Below are positions 1 to 6,396 of a stretch of DNA of 27,705 nt, one piece after another. The stretch is from an uncultured bacterium (GTDB lineage: Bacteria > Patescibacteriota > Minisyncoccia > Phycocordibacterales > Phycocordibacteraceae). The stretch's first letter is position 1. Each line of letters starts with the position of its first letter. Below the pieces are notes generated by a model, which was not told the origin of the DNA, did no database searches, and saw only the letters and a program-made list of their open reading frames with translations. Made by a program: the position numbers and the translations under genes. The stretch is from contig CALLKD010000106.1 in NCBI GenBank assembly GCA_938008595.1, positions 1-27,705 of the forward strand, written 5' to 3'.

Positions 1-51
1 AGATCTACACAGGCGAAGACACTCTTTCCCTACACGACGCTCTTCCGATCT
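1..51 (+). other. Illumina P5/TruSeq adapter left in the assembly
   Basis: Bases 1-10 are the tail of the P5 flow-cell oligo, bases 11-18 (AGGCGAAG) sit exactly where the i5 index belongs and match the TruSeq HT index I know as D505, and bases 19-51 are the standard Illumina read-1 primer sequence ending in GCTCTTCCGATCT. Genomic sequence starts at 52. This is contamination at the contig edge. Confidence 0.98.
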
Positions 52-633
52 AATGATATCGCCGCCTTTAACGGTCTCTCAGAGGGAGCATCGCTCATAA
101 AGGGAGCAGAGATCATTATCCCTGGAGGTGAATTGGCGACTGAGAAGGCAGCTCCTACAAAGAAGAAGACGCTGGCAAGCAAGATTAAAACAGGTGGAAG
201 TCTCTCACAAATCCTAGCTAACCCATACCGTGGCGGAAGCGGCGCTGAAATTGATGGGTATTACACAAACCCAGCACCAGGTGCTCGCGTAACACAAGGT
301 ATTCATGGATGGAACGGTGTTGACCTCGGCGCCCCTAATGGAACTCCTGTGTATGCTGCTGCAGCAGGTACCGTAACCGTTTCAAAGGTTGGAGGATGGA
401 ATGGAGGATATGGAAACTATGTCGTAATTACTCACGATAATGGGACACAGACACTGTACGGACACCTTTCAAGCGACTTGGTTTCTGTGGGTGAGCGGGT
501 AACAGGTGGCGAGCGTATTGGTGGAGTCGGTATTTCAGGAGCAGCGACTGGATATCACCTACACTTTGAGGTCCGTGGTGCACGTAATCCGTTTGCAAGT
601 TGCAAGCTACTCTCCTACTGCACGCCTGACTAA
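52..633 (+). CDS. LysM/M23 peptidoglycan peptidase, 5'-truncated
   Basis: C-terminal 193 residues of a secreted cell-wall hydrolase. The frame is open from the first genomic base. The first ~27 visible residues are the second half of a LysM peptidoglycan-binding motif (IAAFNGL, then IIIPGGE), so the TTG at 133 is internal and not a start. A lysine/serine-rich linker leads to an M23 (lysostaphin-like) Zn endopeptidase domain: H..D metal ligands in GIHGWNGVDLG (visible residues 85 and 91), catalytic His in LYGHL (138), and HxH in YHLHFEV (169/171). All M23 zinc and catalytic residues appear present, so it is probably active in peptidoglycan remodelling. The signal peptide and any further LysM repeats lie upstream of the assembly break. 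It ends in TAA directly before a bidirectional terminator shared with the convergent DksA-like gene. Confidence 0.93.
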   Translation, partial: NDIAAFNGLSEGASLIKGAEIIIPGGELATEKAAPTKKKTLASKIKTGGSLSQILANPYRGGSGAEIDGYYTNPAPGARVTQGIHGWNGVDLGAPNGTPVYAAAAGTVTVSKVGGWNGGYGNYVVITHDNGTQTLYGHLSSDLVSVGERVTGGERIGGVGISGAATGYHLHFEVRGARNPFASCKLLSYCTPD

Positions 634-684
634 GGGAAATACTAAAACTCCCCGTCACTTTGACGGGGAGTTTTAGTATTTCCC
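634..684. terminator. Bidirectional terminator, perfect 24-bp hairpin
   Basis: Arms 634-657 and 661-684 are exactly complementary with a 3-nt loop (ctt). The GC core is CCCCGTCA/TGACGGGG and each arm carries an A/T tract that becomes the U-tract in one direction. It follows the M23 stop (TAA 631-633) immediately and lies 12 nt beyond the DksA-like stop on the other strand, so it should end both convergent transcripts. Confidence 0.95.
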
Positions 685-696
685 TAGAGGAATATC

Positions 697-1053
697 TTAT
701 CCGTTCATGTGCGCCTTGCAGGTCTGGGCTGCAGGATCTGCCATAAGTCTATCTTCTTCAATAGCCTCCCCTGACACTTCACAGGTTCCATAGGTGCCGT
801 TTTCAATACGAGCAAGTGCTGCAAGTACGGTATTGTAACGAATTTCAAGATCGTTAGTTATGGCAATGTTTTCACCATAGTGTTCCATTGCATCAGCGCG
901 ATCGTTAGGATCAGCTGCCTGTGCTGTTTCTTGTGATACCGGTTCCCAATCATTCTCATTTGATGGGTTGCGGCGTGCCACCGTTGCCAATTCAGTCTCA
1001 AGTAATGCCTTTTCTTCCTCAAGCTTCTCCTTAAAAATGTGTGTGTCAGTCAT
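697..1053 (-). CDS. DksA/TraR-family protein with degenerate zinc finger
   Basis: 118 residues. An N-terminal helical hairpin rich in E/K/A (residues ~5-85) is followed by the TraR/DksA C-terminal signature around GTYGTCEVSGE...EEDRL...PAAQTC. Relatives bind the RNA polymerase secondary channel and modulate initiation. The usual four-Cys finger (CxxC...CxxC) here reads C91-x2-S94 ... C112-x2-H115, so one ligand is lost and one is His; zinc binding is uncertain. I use the ATG at 1053 (MTDTHIF) rather than the in-frame ATG at 1071: the family homology starts there and a TATCAT -10 box ends 6 nt upstream. The gene follows the membrane-protein gene by 30 nt but appears to have its own promoter. 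Stop TAA. Confidence 0.85.
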   Translation of the reverse strand: MTDTHIFKEKLEEEKALLETELATVARRNPSNENDWEPVSQETAQAADPNDRADAMEHYGENIAITNDLEIRYNTVLAALARIENGTYGTCEVSGEAIEEDRLMADPAAQTCKAHMNG

Positions 1054-1059
1054 GACGCC

Positions 1060-1065
1060 ATGATA
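1060..1065 (-). promoter_or_regulatory. -10 box TATCAT for the DksA-like gene
   Basis: The last base lies 6 nt before the ATG at 1053, putting the expected transcription start at or near the start codon. No Shine-Dalgarno is visible. Part of the window-wide leaderless pattern. Confidence 0.5.
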
Positions 1066-1083
1066 CCACAAACAGAATGTCTG

Positions 1084-2646
1084 CTAGTTACCGGCTTTTG
1101 ATGAGAGTCGAGAAAGTAGGATACTAAATGCAGCCTCATCTCGGGCAATAATGAGCGTGCTCTTGTCCTTGTATCCGTACAGCAAGACGGTTCTACCAGA
1201 ATTATCTTTGTATACCCGAACATCGTGATTTGAAACCACTGCATCAACAAAGCCTGCCTGTGAATTTCGTGTGGGTTGAGTACTAATACCCACGGTTGCA
1301 GTTGGCTGCTGTTCTTCAGGGTATGCCGGGTATATGCGCGCAAGATCAGTGCGCATGCTTGCTTCCCACGTGAGCATACCTGCGAAAGTACGCTCATATG
1401 AGGTGACGTCAAAGATAAAGAATGGTCGTGTCTCACTACCGGCATGAATAACACCTACTGTGCTGTCAGGGCTCGCATTTCGGAGGAAGATCTCAGGGGC
1501 ATTTGTCCCAAGTCGTGAGATAAGAACTCCTCCTGGTTGAGGAGTAGATGTGAGTGCAGTGCTTGTAGAGAGCGAAATGTATGTAACAAGAATAGTTCCT
1601 TGCGCGAGAGGCTCGCTTGCCTTCTCTGCAAGTGCTGTCATATATCCTGACCCGGAGTCTTTGATCTCCGCAGTTGCATCAAAGGTGACAAGCGATGGTA
1701 CTGCACTTCCTGAGATAGGGAGCTTTGATGATTTGGCAAAGAACATGCCTGCAGCAGTGGCAATTCCCAACCCCGCAACAAGAAGAAGGCCAGCAAGTAC
1801 GAGCCGCCATCTATTTGGAGTAAGAGATTCCCTTTGTATGACTGGTGCACTTGTTGCCGGTAGGGCATCTTGCTCAGCGGCAAGTACTGAAAACGTATTT
1901 GCCTTTCTCTCATCAATTCGATCAGCAAAGTCAGAGCTGTACGTGTGGAGCGGTGAGGGGGTGGGTGCTGCCACCTTTTCAACAACAGGTTCTGGTGCAG
2001 GTGTCGGTGTAGGCTCTGGTTTTGGAACGGTAACAGGAAATGCAAATGGCTCTGAGGAAGGTGCAACATTTTCCCTAGTTGGGATTCTTGGGAGTTCCTT
2101 TCCAAGATCAGCTTGGTTCTGCAGCAGATTCATCTCCCCTGCCCGCTTTTCAAGTGACGGTTGTCCTGAAGAAGAATTAATCTTTGCACGTAGTCGGGCC
2201 AAGATACTGTCACGACTCTCAGATTCTGACGGTGTAGCGGTGTTTGTGGGTACCGGAGCAGCACTTGGAATGTTGGGTTGTGCTGGTGGTACGGCTGCTG
2301 GTGTAGGAGTCGCTACGCTTTCGAATATTCCCTTCTCATCCTCCTTTGTTGTGTGAAGAATTTCTTCAGGCTTATCTCGCTTATCCCCAGCCTTCTCTCC
2401 TTCTACCGCTGAAGAGTCTGGTTCCGTAAAGGAAACATCATTTGGCACATACTGAGAGATGGGAGCAGGATGAGTTTTTTCTGGAGCAGGAATTGGAGCG
2501 GGCACGGGCTTTCCAGAAAGTTGCGCAACATCCTTTGCATAGGTGCGCATGTACTGCGTAGGGTTTTCAGGTTTTGTAACCGTACTCTTCGGTATCACCA
2601 CCGAACTGTTAGACGCATCTGTTTGTACTTTAGGATCTGGGTCCAT
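1084..2646 (-). CDS. Membrane-anchored Pro-rich protein, function unknown
   Basis: About 520 residues (522 if started at the ATG at 2652). The first ~280 residues are low-complexity and probably disordered, with P/A/T/E-rich runs. A single transmembrane segment follows (residues ~283-306, starting RWRLVLAGLLLVAGLG), then a ~215-residue folded C-terminal domain with alternating beta-like stretches and no motif I recognise. This is an N-in bitopic layout: long cytoplasmic tail, one membrane pass, extracytoplasmic domain. I prefer the ATG at 2646 because the candidate -10 box TAAACT ends 8 nt before it, versus 2 nt before the ATG at 2652. Its upstream region is a 44-bp palindrome. Stop TAG. Probably a lineage-specific envelope protein. 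Confidence 0.8.
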   Translation of the reverse strand: MDPDPKVQTDASNSSVVIPKSTVTKPENPTQYMRTYAKDVAQLSGKPVPAPIPAPEKTHPAPISQYVPNDVSFTEPDSSAVEGEKAGDKRDKPEEILHTTKEDEKGIFESVATPTPAAVPPAQPNIPSAAPVPTNTATPSESESRDSILARLRAKINSSSGQPSLEKRAGEMNLLQNQADLGKELPRIPTRENVAPSSEPFAFPVTVPKPEPTPTPAPEPVVEKVAAPTPSPLHTYSSDFADRIDERKANTFSVLAAEQDALPATSAPVIQRESLTPNRWRLVLAGLLLVAGLGIATAAGMFFAKSSKLPISGSAVPSLVTFDATAEIKDSGSGYMTALAEKASEPLAQGTILVTYISLSTSTALTSTPQPGGVLISRLGTNAPEIFLRNASPDSTVGVIHAGSETRPFFIFDVTSYERTFAGMLTWEASMRTDLARIYPAYPEEQQPTATVGISTQPTRNSQAGFVDAVVSNHDVRVYKDNSGRTVLLYGYKDKSTLIIARDEAAFSILLSRLSSKAGN

Positions 2647-2654
2647 GTACATAC

Positions 2655-2698
2655 AGTTTACACGCGAACAGGCAATATTGCGTGTTCGCGTGTGAACT
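2655..2698. repeat. 44-bp nested palindrome over a candidate promoter
   Basis: Outer arms 2655-2670 and 2683-2698 pair with one mismatch (2659/2694), and the centre 2672-2681 is the perfect palindrome GCAATATTGC. Both share the axis at 2676/2677, giving 20 of 22 paired positions. It lies between the NYN stop (2717) and the membrane-protein start, and the candidate -10 box TAAACT (2660-2655, minus) is the end of one arm. There is no U-tract, so an operator or leader hairpin fits better than a terminator. Confidence 0.7.
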
Positions 2699-2716
2699 TA
2701 GAACTATATTATTCTT

Positions 2717-3232
2717 CTACCCTCGCCCACTAATGAGAAACTTCTTAGGATTATCGCTCATGTCAGTAAATGCGTGTGCTGCCTCTTTAAGTTTTGCAGA
2801 GGATGATTTTCCAAAGGAGATAACCTCAACCTGACATCCCATGTGCATATCAAGATATTCAATGAGAGGAACAAAGTCTCCGTCTCCAGTAGCAAGCACA
2901 ATGGTGTCGAGCTTGGGAGCAAGTTTAACGGCGTCTATTGCAAGCCCAACGTCCCAGTCGGCTTTCTTTGCGCCATCAGAGAAGACTTGTAGTCCCTTAA
3001 CCTTTGTTTCAATACCAATTTTTGTAAGCGCATCAAAGAATGCTGTTTCGTCGCCCGCTTCCGTAGAAATAACGTATGCGATTGCACGAACTAGTGTGCG
3101 GTCCCCTACTGCTTCTTCAAGAACCTTTGCAAAGTTAACGCGTGTTTTGTATAGATGTTTCGCACTGTGATACAGATTTTGAGTATCAATGAAGACACCG
3201 ACTCTCTGTGCTGGATGTTTAATAACGGCCAT
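2717..3232 (-). CDS. NYN-domain (PIN-like) nuclease, LabA/DUF88 type
   Basis: 171 residues covering one NYN domain, a Mg-dependent ribonuclease fold related to PIN and FLAP nucleases. Acidic residues are in the family positions: D16 in VGVFIDTQNL (strand 1), D92/D94 in KKADWDVGLAIDA, and D117/D119 in LATGDGDFVPL. Members are generally assigned RNA processing or decay; the substrate here is unknown. Start ATG 3232; a weak TACATA lies 6 nt upstream and is not convincing. There is no Shine-Dalgarno. It is transcribed away from rpsO's terminator towards the membrane-protein gene. Stop TAG. Confidence 0.88.
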   Translation of the reverse strand: MAVIKHPAQRVGVFIDTQNLYHSAKHLYKTRVNFAKVLEEAVGDRTLVRAIAYVISTEAGDETAFFDALTKIGIETKVKGLQVFSDGAKKADWDVGLAIDAVKLAPKLDTIVLATGDGDFVPLIEYLDMHMGCQVEVISFGKSSSAKLKEAAHAFTDMSDNPKKFLISGRG

Positions 3233-3344
3233 ATTGTTTATGTAAAGCGGATGTTCTCCGCATATTCTAATTTATTAAAAATACGTAGCAGGAATGCTGC
3301 ACCATAATGGTAGCATTCGATTCCTACATGCATGCACAAAACGC

Positions 3345-3369
3345 AATAAAGCCCCAGAAGGGCTTTATT
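3345..3369 (-). terminator. rpsO terminator overlapping its stop codon
   Basis: A 10-bp perfect stem pairs 3345-3354 (aataaagccc) with 3360-3369 (gggctttatt) around the loop cagaa. The rpsO stop codon (TAA, 3367-3365) sits inside the 5' arm as transcribed, so translation must finish within the hairpin. The downstream U-tract on the minus strand is modest. Confidence 0.8.
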
Positions 3370-3631
3370 TCTTTAGACCAAGCTTCTTGATGATCGTTGC
3401 GTACTGCTTCTTGTTGTTCTTTTCGAGGTATCGAAGGTGAGAACGGCGGTCAGCAACCATCTGGAGAAGTCCACGACGTGAGTGAAAATCCTTCTGATTT
3501 TTCTTCAGGTGTGAGGTCAATTCATCAATTTTACGGCTTAAAATGGCGACCTGTACAGTGGCAGAGCCAGTGTCAGTGTCATGCATAGCGCCCACCTTAA
3601 TTGCCGCGGTCTTTACTCGTTTTGTTAGCAT
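3365..3631 (-). CDS. rpsO: 30S ribosomal protein S15
   Basis: 88 residues, the normal S15 length. Family signatures: DTGSATVQVA near the N-terminus, IDELTSHLKKNQKDFHSRRGLL (helix contacting 16S rRNA), RRSHLRYLEKNN and the C-terminal IIKKLGLKK. It is a primary 16S rRNA binder in the small-subunit platform. The open frame extends to 3667, but the ATG at 3631 (MLTKRVK) gives the family length and has an extended -10 (TGG-TAGAGT) ending 7 nt upstream, so the extra 12 residues are rejected. No Shine-Dalgarno. Single gene with its own terminator, divergent from the Xer recombinase gene. Stop TAA. Confidence 0.97.
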   Translation of the reverse strand: MLTKRVKTAAIKVGAMHDTDTGSATVQVAILSRKIDELTSHLKKNQKDFHSRRGLLQMVADRRSHLRYLEKNNKKQYATIIKKLGLKK

Positions 3632-3638
3632 TGCATGT

Positions 3639-3647
3639 ACTCTACCA
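3639..3647 (-). promoter_or_regulatory. Extended -10 (TGGTAGAGT) for rpsO
   Basis: The hexamer TAGAGT occupies 3644-3639 on the minus strand and is preceded by TGG. Seven nt separate it from the ATG, so the rpsO message is probably leaderless. Confidence 0.6.
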
Positions 3648-3671
3648 CGCCTTGTCAAATAGCGCAAGTGT

Positions 3672-3714
3672 TCCCTAATGCGTCCTACATACGGCGTATT
3701 CTTGTAATTAGGGA
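3672..3714. repeat. 8-bp inverted repeat between rpsO and the Xer gene
   Basis: tccctaat (3672-3679) and attaggga (3707-3714) are exact complements 27 nt apart, centred in the divergent intergenic region. It may be an operator serving both genes; there is no further support. Confidence 0.35.
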
Positions 3715-3742
3715 CATGATAAAGGGGTGTTCATAAGCGCGA

Positions 3743-3748
3743 TATACT
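3743..3748 (+). promoter_or_regulatory. -10 box TATACT for the Xer recombinase
   Basis: Ends 6 nt before the ATG at 3755. No Shine-Dalgarno and no convincing -35. Candidate leaderless promoter. Confidence 0.6.
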
Positions 3749-3754
3749 ACTTGC

Positions 3755-4672
3755 ATGAATGTTGAGTCGATGAAGCGACAATTTCTTGAACATACAGAAA
3801 TCGAGCGTGGTCGAGCGGTTAAGACCATTGAAAACTACGACCACTATCTAACACGGTTCTTTGGGCAGATGCACATTACCGACACCAGTGACATTACGGA
3901 AGAAAAAGTACGTGAGTTTCGTCTCTGGCTTAACCGACAACAAGGTACCGGCAAAGACTCAATGAAGCGCCGGACACAAAACTACTATCTCATTGCACTT
4001 CGTGCGTTCCTTAAATATTTACGCAAACGAGGAATTGAAAGCCTTTCTCCTGAAAAGATAGAGCTTGCAAAGGTTCCCGAGAGACATCTTGATTTGATAT
4101 CTGGTACAGAGCTCACCCGACTCCTTTCCTGTGCAGATGGCACTGATGAACGAGGATTGCGGGACAGGGCAATGCTTGAGCTGCTCTTCTCCACCGGACT
4201 CCGTGTTTCTGAGCTCTGTTCACTTGATGTTGATATTGATCTCTCACGCGATGACTTCTCTATTCGCGGTAAGGGAGACAAGGTGCGGGTCGTATTTATC
4301 TCTGACGCTGCACGAGCTGCTGTTCGCGCATATTTGAAGGCTCGTACGGATATGGAACAAGCGCTATTTGTGAACATTCCCTTTGTTGGCAAGACGGAGA
4401 AGAGCACCCCTTCACGGCTGACCCCCCGCTCAATTGAGCGAATTATAAAAGTATATGCAGCAAAGGCAGGTATTACTAAAAAGGTGACTCCGCACGTCAT
4501 GCGCCACTCATTTGCAACAGATCTATTAAGTAATGGTGCTGATATTCGCTCTGTGCAGCAGTTACTGGGCCACGCATCAATTGTTACAACGCAAATATAT
4601 ACGCACGTTACCGATGCTCATTTGCGTGAAGTGCACAAAAAGTTCCACTCAAAGCGAGACGAACAGCACTAG
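3755..4672 (+). CDS. Tyrosine recombinase XerC/XerD family
   Basis: 305 residues, typical Xer length. The N-terminal SAM-like core-binding domain (residues ~5-95) includes the TIENYDHYLTRF helix; the C-terminal catalytic domain (~110-290) has the complete set: R150 (STGLRVSEL), K173 (RGKGDK), H247 and R250 (HVMRHSFATDLL), H273 (LLGHAS) and nucleophile Y282 (QIYTHV). The expected role is resolution of chromosome dimers at a dif site. CPR genomes often carry a single Xer protein, so XerC versus XerD is left open. No dif site, integrase neighbours or attachment repeats are seen nearby, so a chromosomal role is favoured over a phage one. It converges on the RecB-like nuclease with 8 nt between stops. 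Stop TAG. Confidence 0.95.
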   Translation: MNVESMKRQFLEHTEIERGRAVKTIENYDHYLTRFFGQMHITDTSDITEEKVREFRLWLNRQQGTGKDSMKRRTQNYYLIALRAFLKYLRKRGIESLSPEKIELAKVPERHLDLISGTELTRLLSCADGTDERGLRDRAMLELLFSTGLRVSELCSLDVDIDLSRDDFSIRGKGDKVRVVFISDAARAAVRAYLKARTDMEQALFVNIPFVGKTEKSTPSRLTPRSIERIIKVYAAKAGITKKVTPHVMRHSFATDLLSNGADIRSVQQLLGHASIVTTQIYTHVTDAHLREVHKKFHSKRDEQH

Positions 4673-4680
4673 GCCTGTAG

Positions 4681-5532
4681 CTAGTTCAGGAAATACAGGT
4701 CCTGACCAAATCCTCCGACGCCCAAATATTCCCCTTCTCCGCGGACAATTGCCTCGTATGGTCTGCAGTTATAGCAGCCACTTTCTCCCGAGTGACATTT
4801 AAACTCCATTGTCTCTCGAGCTTTCTTAACTTCTCTTGCAACCTTGAGCACCTTTTCCTTGGCTTCGTCTGCGGGCGGCAACTCCTTTTCAACCCATGCA
4901 TCTTCCCCATCCTTTTCTAGGTACCAATATGCAGCACTTCGTACTTTCCGCTTCTGCTTTGCATTTAAAAGAAGCAGATAAATAGGAAGCTGGAGAGAGT
5001 CTGCACTCTCCTCATTCTTTCCTGTCTTGAAATCGATTACGCGGATACTATCATCCTCTTCGTTCCACTCAAGCCAGTCGATACGTCCATTGAGGATAAT
5101 ATTGTCCTCTTCAGAAAGGTAAAAGTTTGGAGCCATTCCACCCGCTTCTTCCTTTAGGCGTACTGTTTTCTTTTTTAATGGTCCAGGATTTTCAAGAACT
5201 CTACCAATCATGGCGAGGGCTCTATCCTTAGCCTCTTTTTCGTCTTCAGGACTTTTGAACCCCCCTACCCTGCCAGTCACCTTTGCCCACTCCTTCTCAA
5301 GGTCTGCATACAAGTCACGATCAAATCGCTTTTCTACAGGAATATCCTTTAGCGCTTCGATGGTGTTGTGCACAGCAACACCAAGTGACATAGCGCCCGA
5401 CACCACCGACACCTTCCTCCCCGTTTTAGGGTCCTTGTACAGGTTGTGCAAGAAATACGCACGAGGACAACGGATAAAGTCACTCATTGAAGAGTGTGAA
5501 ACCCAGACGGCTTTGTACTTATCAGGAAGCAT
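4681..5532 (-). CDS. RecB/Cas4-like PD-(D/E)XK nuclease with Cys cluster
   Basis: 283 residues. PD-(D/E)XK nuclease core of the RecB/AddB/Cas4 type: SMSDFIRCPRAYFL (N-terminal box), H55 in GVAVHNTIEAL, D152 in LNGRIDWLE, D167 and K169 in VIDFKTGK, and Q181/Y185 in LQLPIYLLL. One Cys near the N-terminus (C22) plus three near the C-terminus (C246, C253, C256 in KCHSGESGCYNC) is the arrangement that holds a 4Fe-4S cluster in Cas4 and AddB nucleases. There is no helicase domain and no cas gene or CRISPR array in the window, so a repair or DNA-processing role is more likely than adaptation. Start ATG 5532, with TATACT 8 nt upstream overlapping the exonuclease III promoter. Stop TAG. Confidence 0.9.
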   Translation of the reverse strand: MLPDKYKAVWVSHSSMSDFIRCPRAYFLHNLYKDPKTGRKVSVVSGAMSLGVAVHNTIEALKDIPVEKRFDRDLYADLEKEWAKVTGRVGGFKSPEDEKEAKDRALAMIGRVLENPGPLKKKTVRLKEEAGGMAPNFYLSEEDNIILNGRIDWLEWNEEDDSIRVIDFKTGKNEESADSLQLPIYLLLLNAKQKRKVRSAAYWYLEKDGEDAWVEKELPPADEAKEKVLKVAREVKKARETMEFKCHSGESGCYNCRPYEAIVRGEGEYLGVGGFGQDLYFLN

Positions 5533-5540
5533 ATGCTCTT

Positions 5541-5550
5541 AGTATAGAAT
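5541..5550. promoter_or_regulatory. Overlapping divergent -10 boxes
   Basis: The decamer AGTATAGAAT contains TATACT on the minus strand (5546-5541, 8 nt before the nuclease ATG at 5532) and TAGAAT on the plus strand (5545-5550, 6 nt before the exonuclease III ATG at 5557). The two hexamers share two base pairs, so polymerase could hardly occupy both at once. Confidence 0.65.
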
Positions 5551-5556
5551 AGAAGT

Positions 5557-6321
5557 ATGAAAATTGTGTCCTGGAATGTAAACGGGCTTCGTTCAGTCCA
5601 TAGAAATGGCTACTGGCAGGACTTCTTAAAGGCTACAAAGCCAGATGTTTTCTGTTTTCAAGAAATTAAAGCTGAACCCGGTCAATTGCCTGAGGAAATG
5701 CAAGAGGTTGGAGGATTTTCAGCGTTCTTTGCGCCATGTAAAACAAAAAAAGGATATAGCGGTGTTGCACTCTACTCCCGTGTAGAGCCACGCAAGGTTA
5801 TTTATGGAATGGGAATTCCCGAGTTTGATGACGAGGGGCGCTTAATTGGCGCAGAATATGAGGATTTCTGGCTATTAAACAGCTACTTTCCTAATGGTGG
5901 AAGAGGCGAAGAGCGGCTTGATTACAAGATGCGTTTTTACGATGCATTTCTTGCTTTTGCTGAGACGTTACGCAAGGAAAAGCCAGTTATCTTCTGTGGC
6001 GATGTAAACACGGCACACTTCCCTATTGATCTTGCAAGACCAAAGGAGAACGAGAAAACCACCGGGTTTCTTCCAAGTGAACGCGCATGGCTAGACGCAG
6101 TTGTTGAAGCTGGGTATATCGACACCTTTAGAAATAGCCACCCACTTCAAAGTGAAGCCTATTCATACTGGGACACCTTTACTCATGCGCGAGAAAGAAA
6201 CGTAGGATGGCGTATTGATTACTTCTTTGTTGCAAAGGAGTTTATTAAGCATGTTAAAAAGGCAGAGATTCATGCTGATGTATTTGGCTCAGACCACTGC
6301 CCCGTTTCAATCACGATATAA
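5557..6321 (+). CDS. xthA: Exodeoxyribonuclease III (AP endonuclease)
   Basis: 254 residues, normal for the ExoIII/APE1 family. It cleaves DNA 5' to abasic sites and has 3'-5' exonuclease activity in base-excision repair. Catalytic and metal-binding residues are visible in order: N7 (SWNVNGLR), E36 (CFQEIKAE), Y110 (LLNSYFPNG), D149 and N151 (FCGDVNTAH), D221 (WRIDYFF), and D246-H247 (GSDHCPVS). Start ATG 5557, leaderless -10 6 nt upstream. Its stop codon (TAA 6319-6321) lies inside the first arm of the repeat system at 6317-6379, so its 3' end may be shaped by that structure. Divergent from the RecB-like nuclease, suggesting a DNA-repair pair. Confidence 0.96.
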   Translation: MKIVSWNVNGLRSVHRNGYWQDFLKATKPDVFCFQEIKAEPGQLPEEMQEVGGFSAFFAPCKTKKGYSGVALYSRVEPRKVIYGMGIPEFDDEGRLIGAEYEDFWLLNSYFPNGGRGEERLDYKMRFYDAFLAFAETLRKEKPVIFCGDVNTAHFPIDLARPKENEKTTGFLPSERAWLDAVVEAGYIDTFRNSHPLQSEAYSYWDTFTHARERNVGWRIDYFFVAKEFIKHVKKAEIHADVFGSDHCPVSITI

Positions 6322-6379
6322 AGGACATTTTTAAGTATAAAAGTTATACACACCCATGTCCTTTACGTTGTCCTTTATA
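6317..6379. repeat. Competing inverted/direct repeats after xthA
   Basis: TATAAAGGACA (6317-6327) is exactly complementary to TGTCCTTTATA (6369-6379), and its part AAAGGACAT (6320-6328) is also complementary to ATGTCCTTT (6356-6364). TGTCCTTTA is thus a direct repeat (6357-6365 and 6369-6377) and one upstream arm can pair with either copy, giving two mutually exclusive hairpins. The loop contains TTATACACA (6344-6352), a match to the general DnaA-box consensus. It could be an xthA terminator or attenuator, or an operator for the RNA candidate downstream. Confidence 0.6.
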
Positions 6380-6389
6380 AGAGTAGGAT
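6362..6389 (+). promoter_or_regulatory. Possible promoter for the structured RNA
   Basis: TTTACG (6362-6367), a 16-bp spacer and TAGGAT (6384-6389) form a weak sigma-70-like promoter. It would start transcription near 6396-6397, exactly at the GGGGAGA that opens the first hairpin of the RNA candidate. Confidence 0.3.
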
Positions 6390-6396
6390 AGTTGAA

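Noticed and set aside
1550..2356. 268-residue open frame antisense to the membrane-protein gene
   Set aside because: Mirror of the Pro/Thr-rich low-complexity region; no start signals.
3755..4672. Xer gene as an integrase marking a genomic island
   Set aside because: It has standard Xer length and motifs, with housekeeping neighbours on both sides and no attachment-site repeats.
4681..5532. Cas4 as evidence of a CRISPR-Cas locus
   Set aside because: No repeat-spacer array and no other cas gene in the window; RecB-type nucleases are common outside CRISPR.
6344..6352. TTATACACA, a DnaA-box match, as part of an origin
   Set aside because: Only one good box, no dnaA or dnaN nearby and no box cluster; a single 9-mer match is expected by chance.
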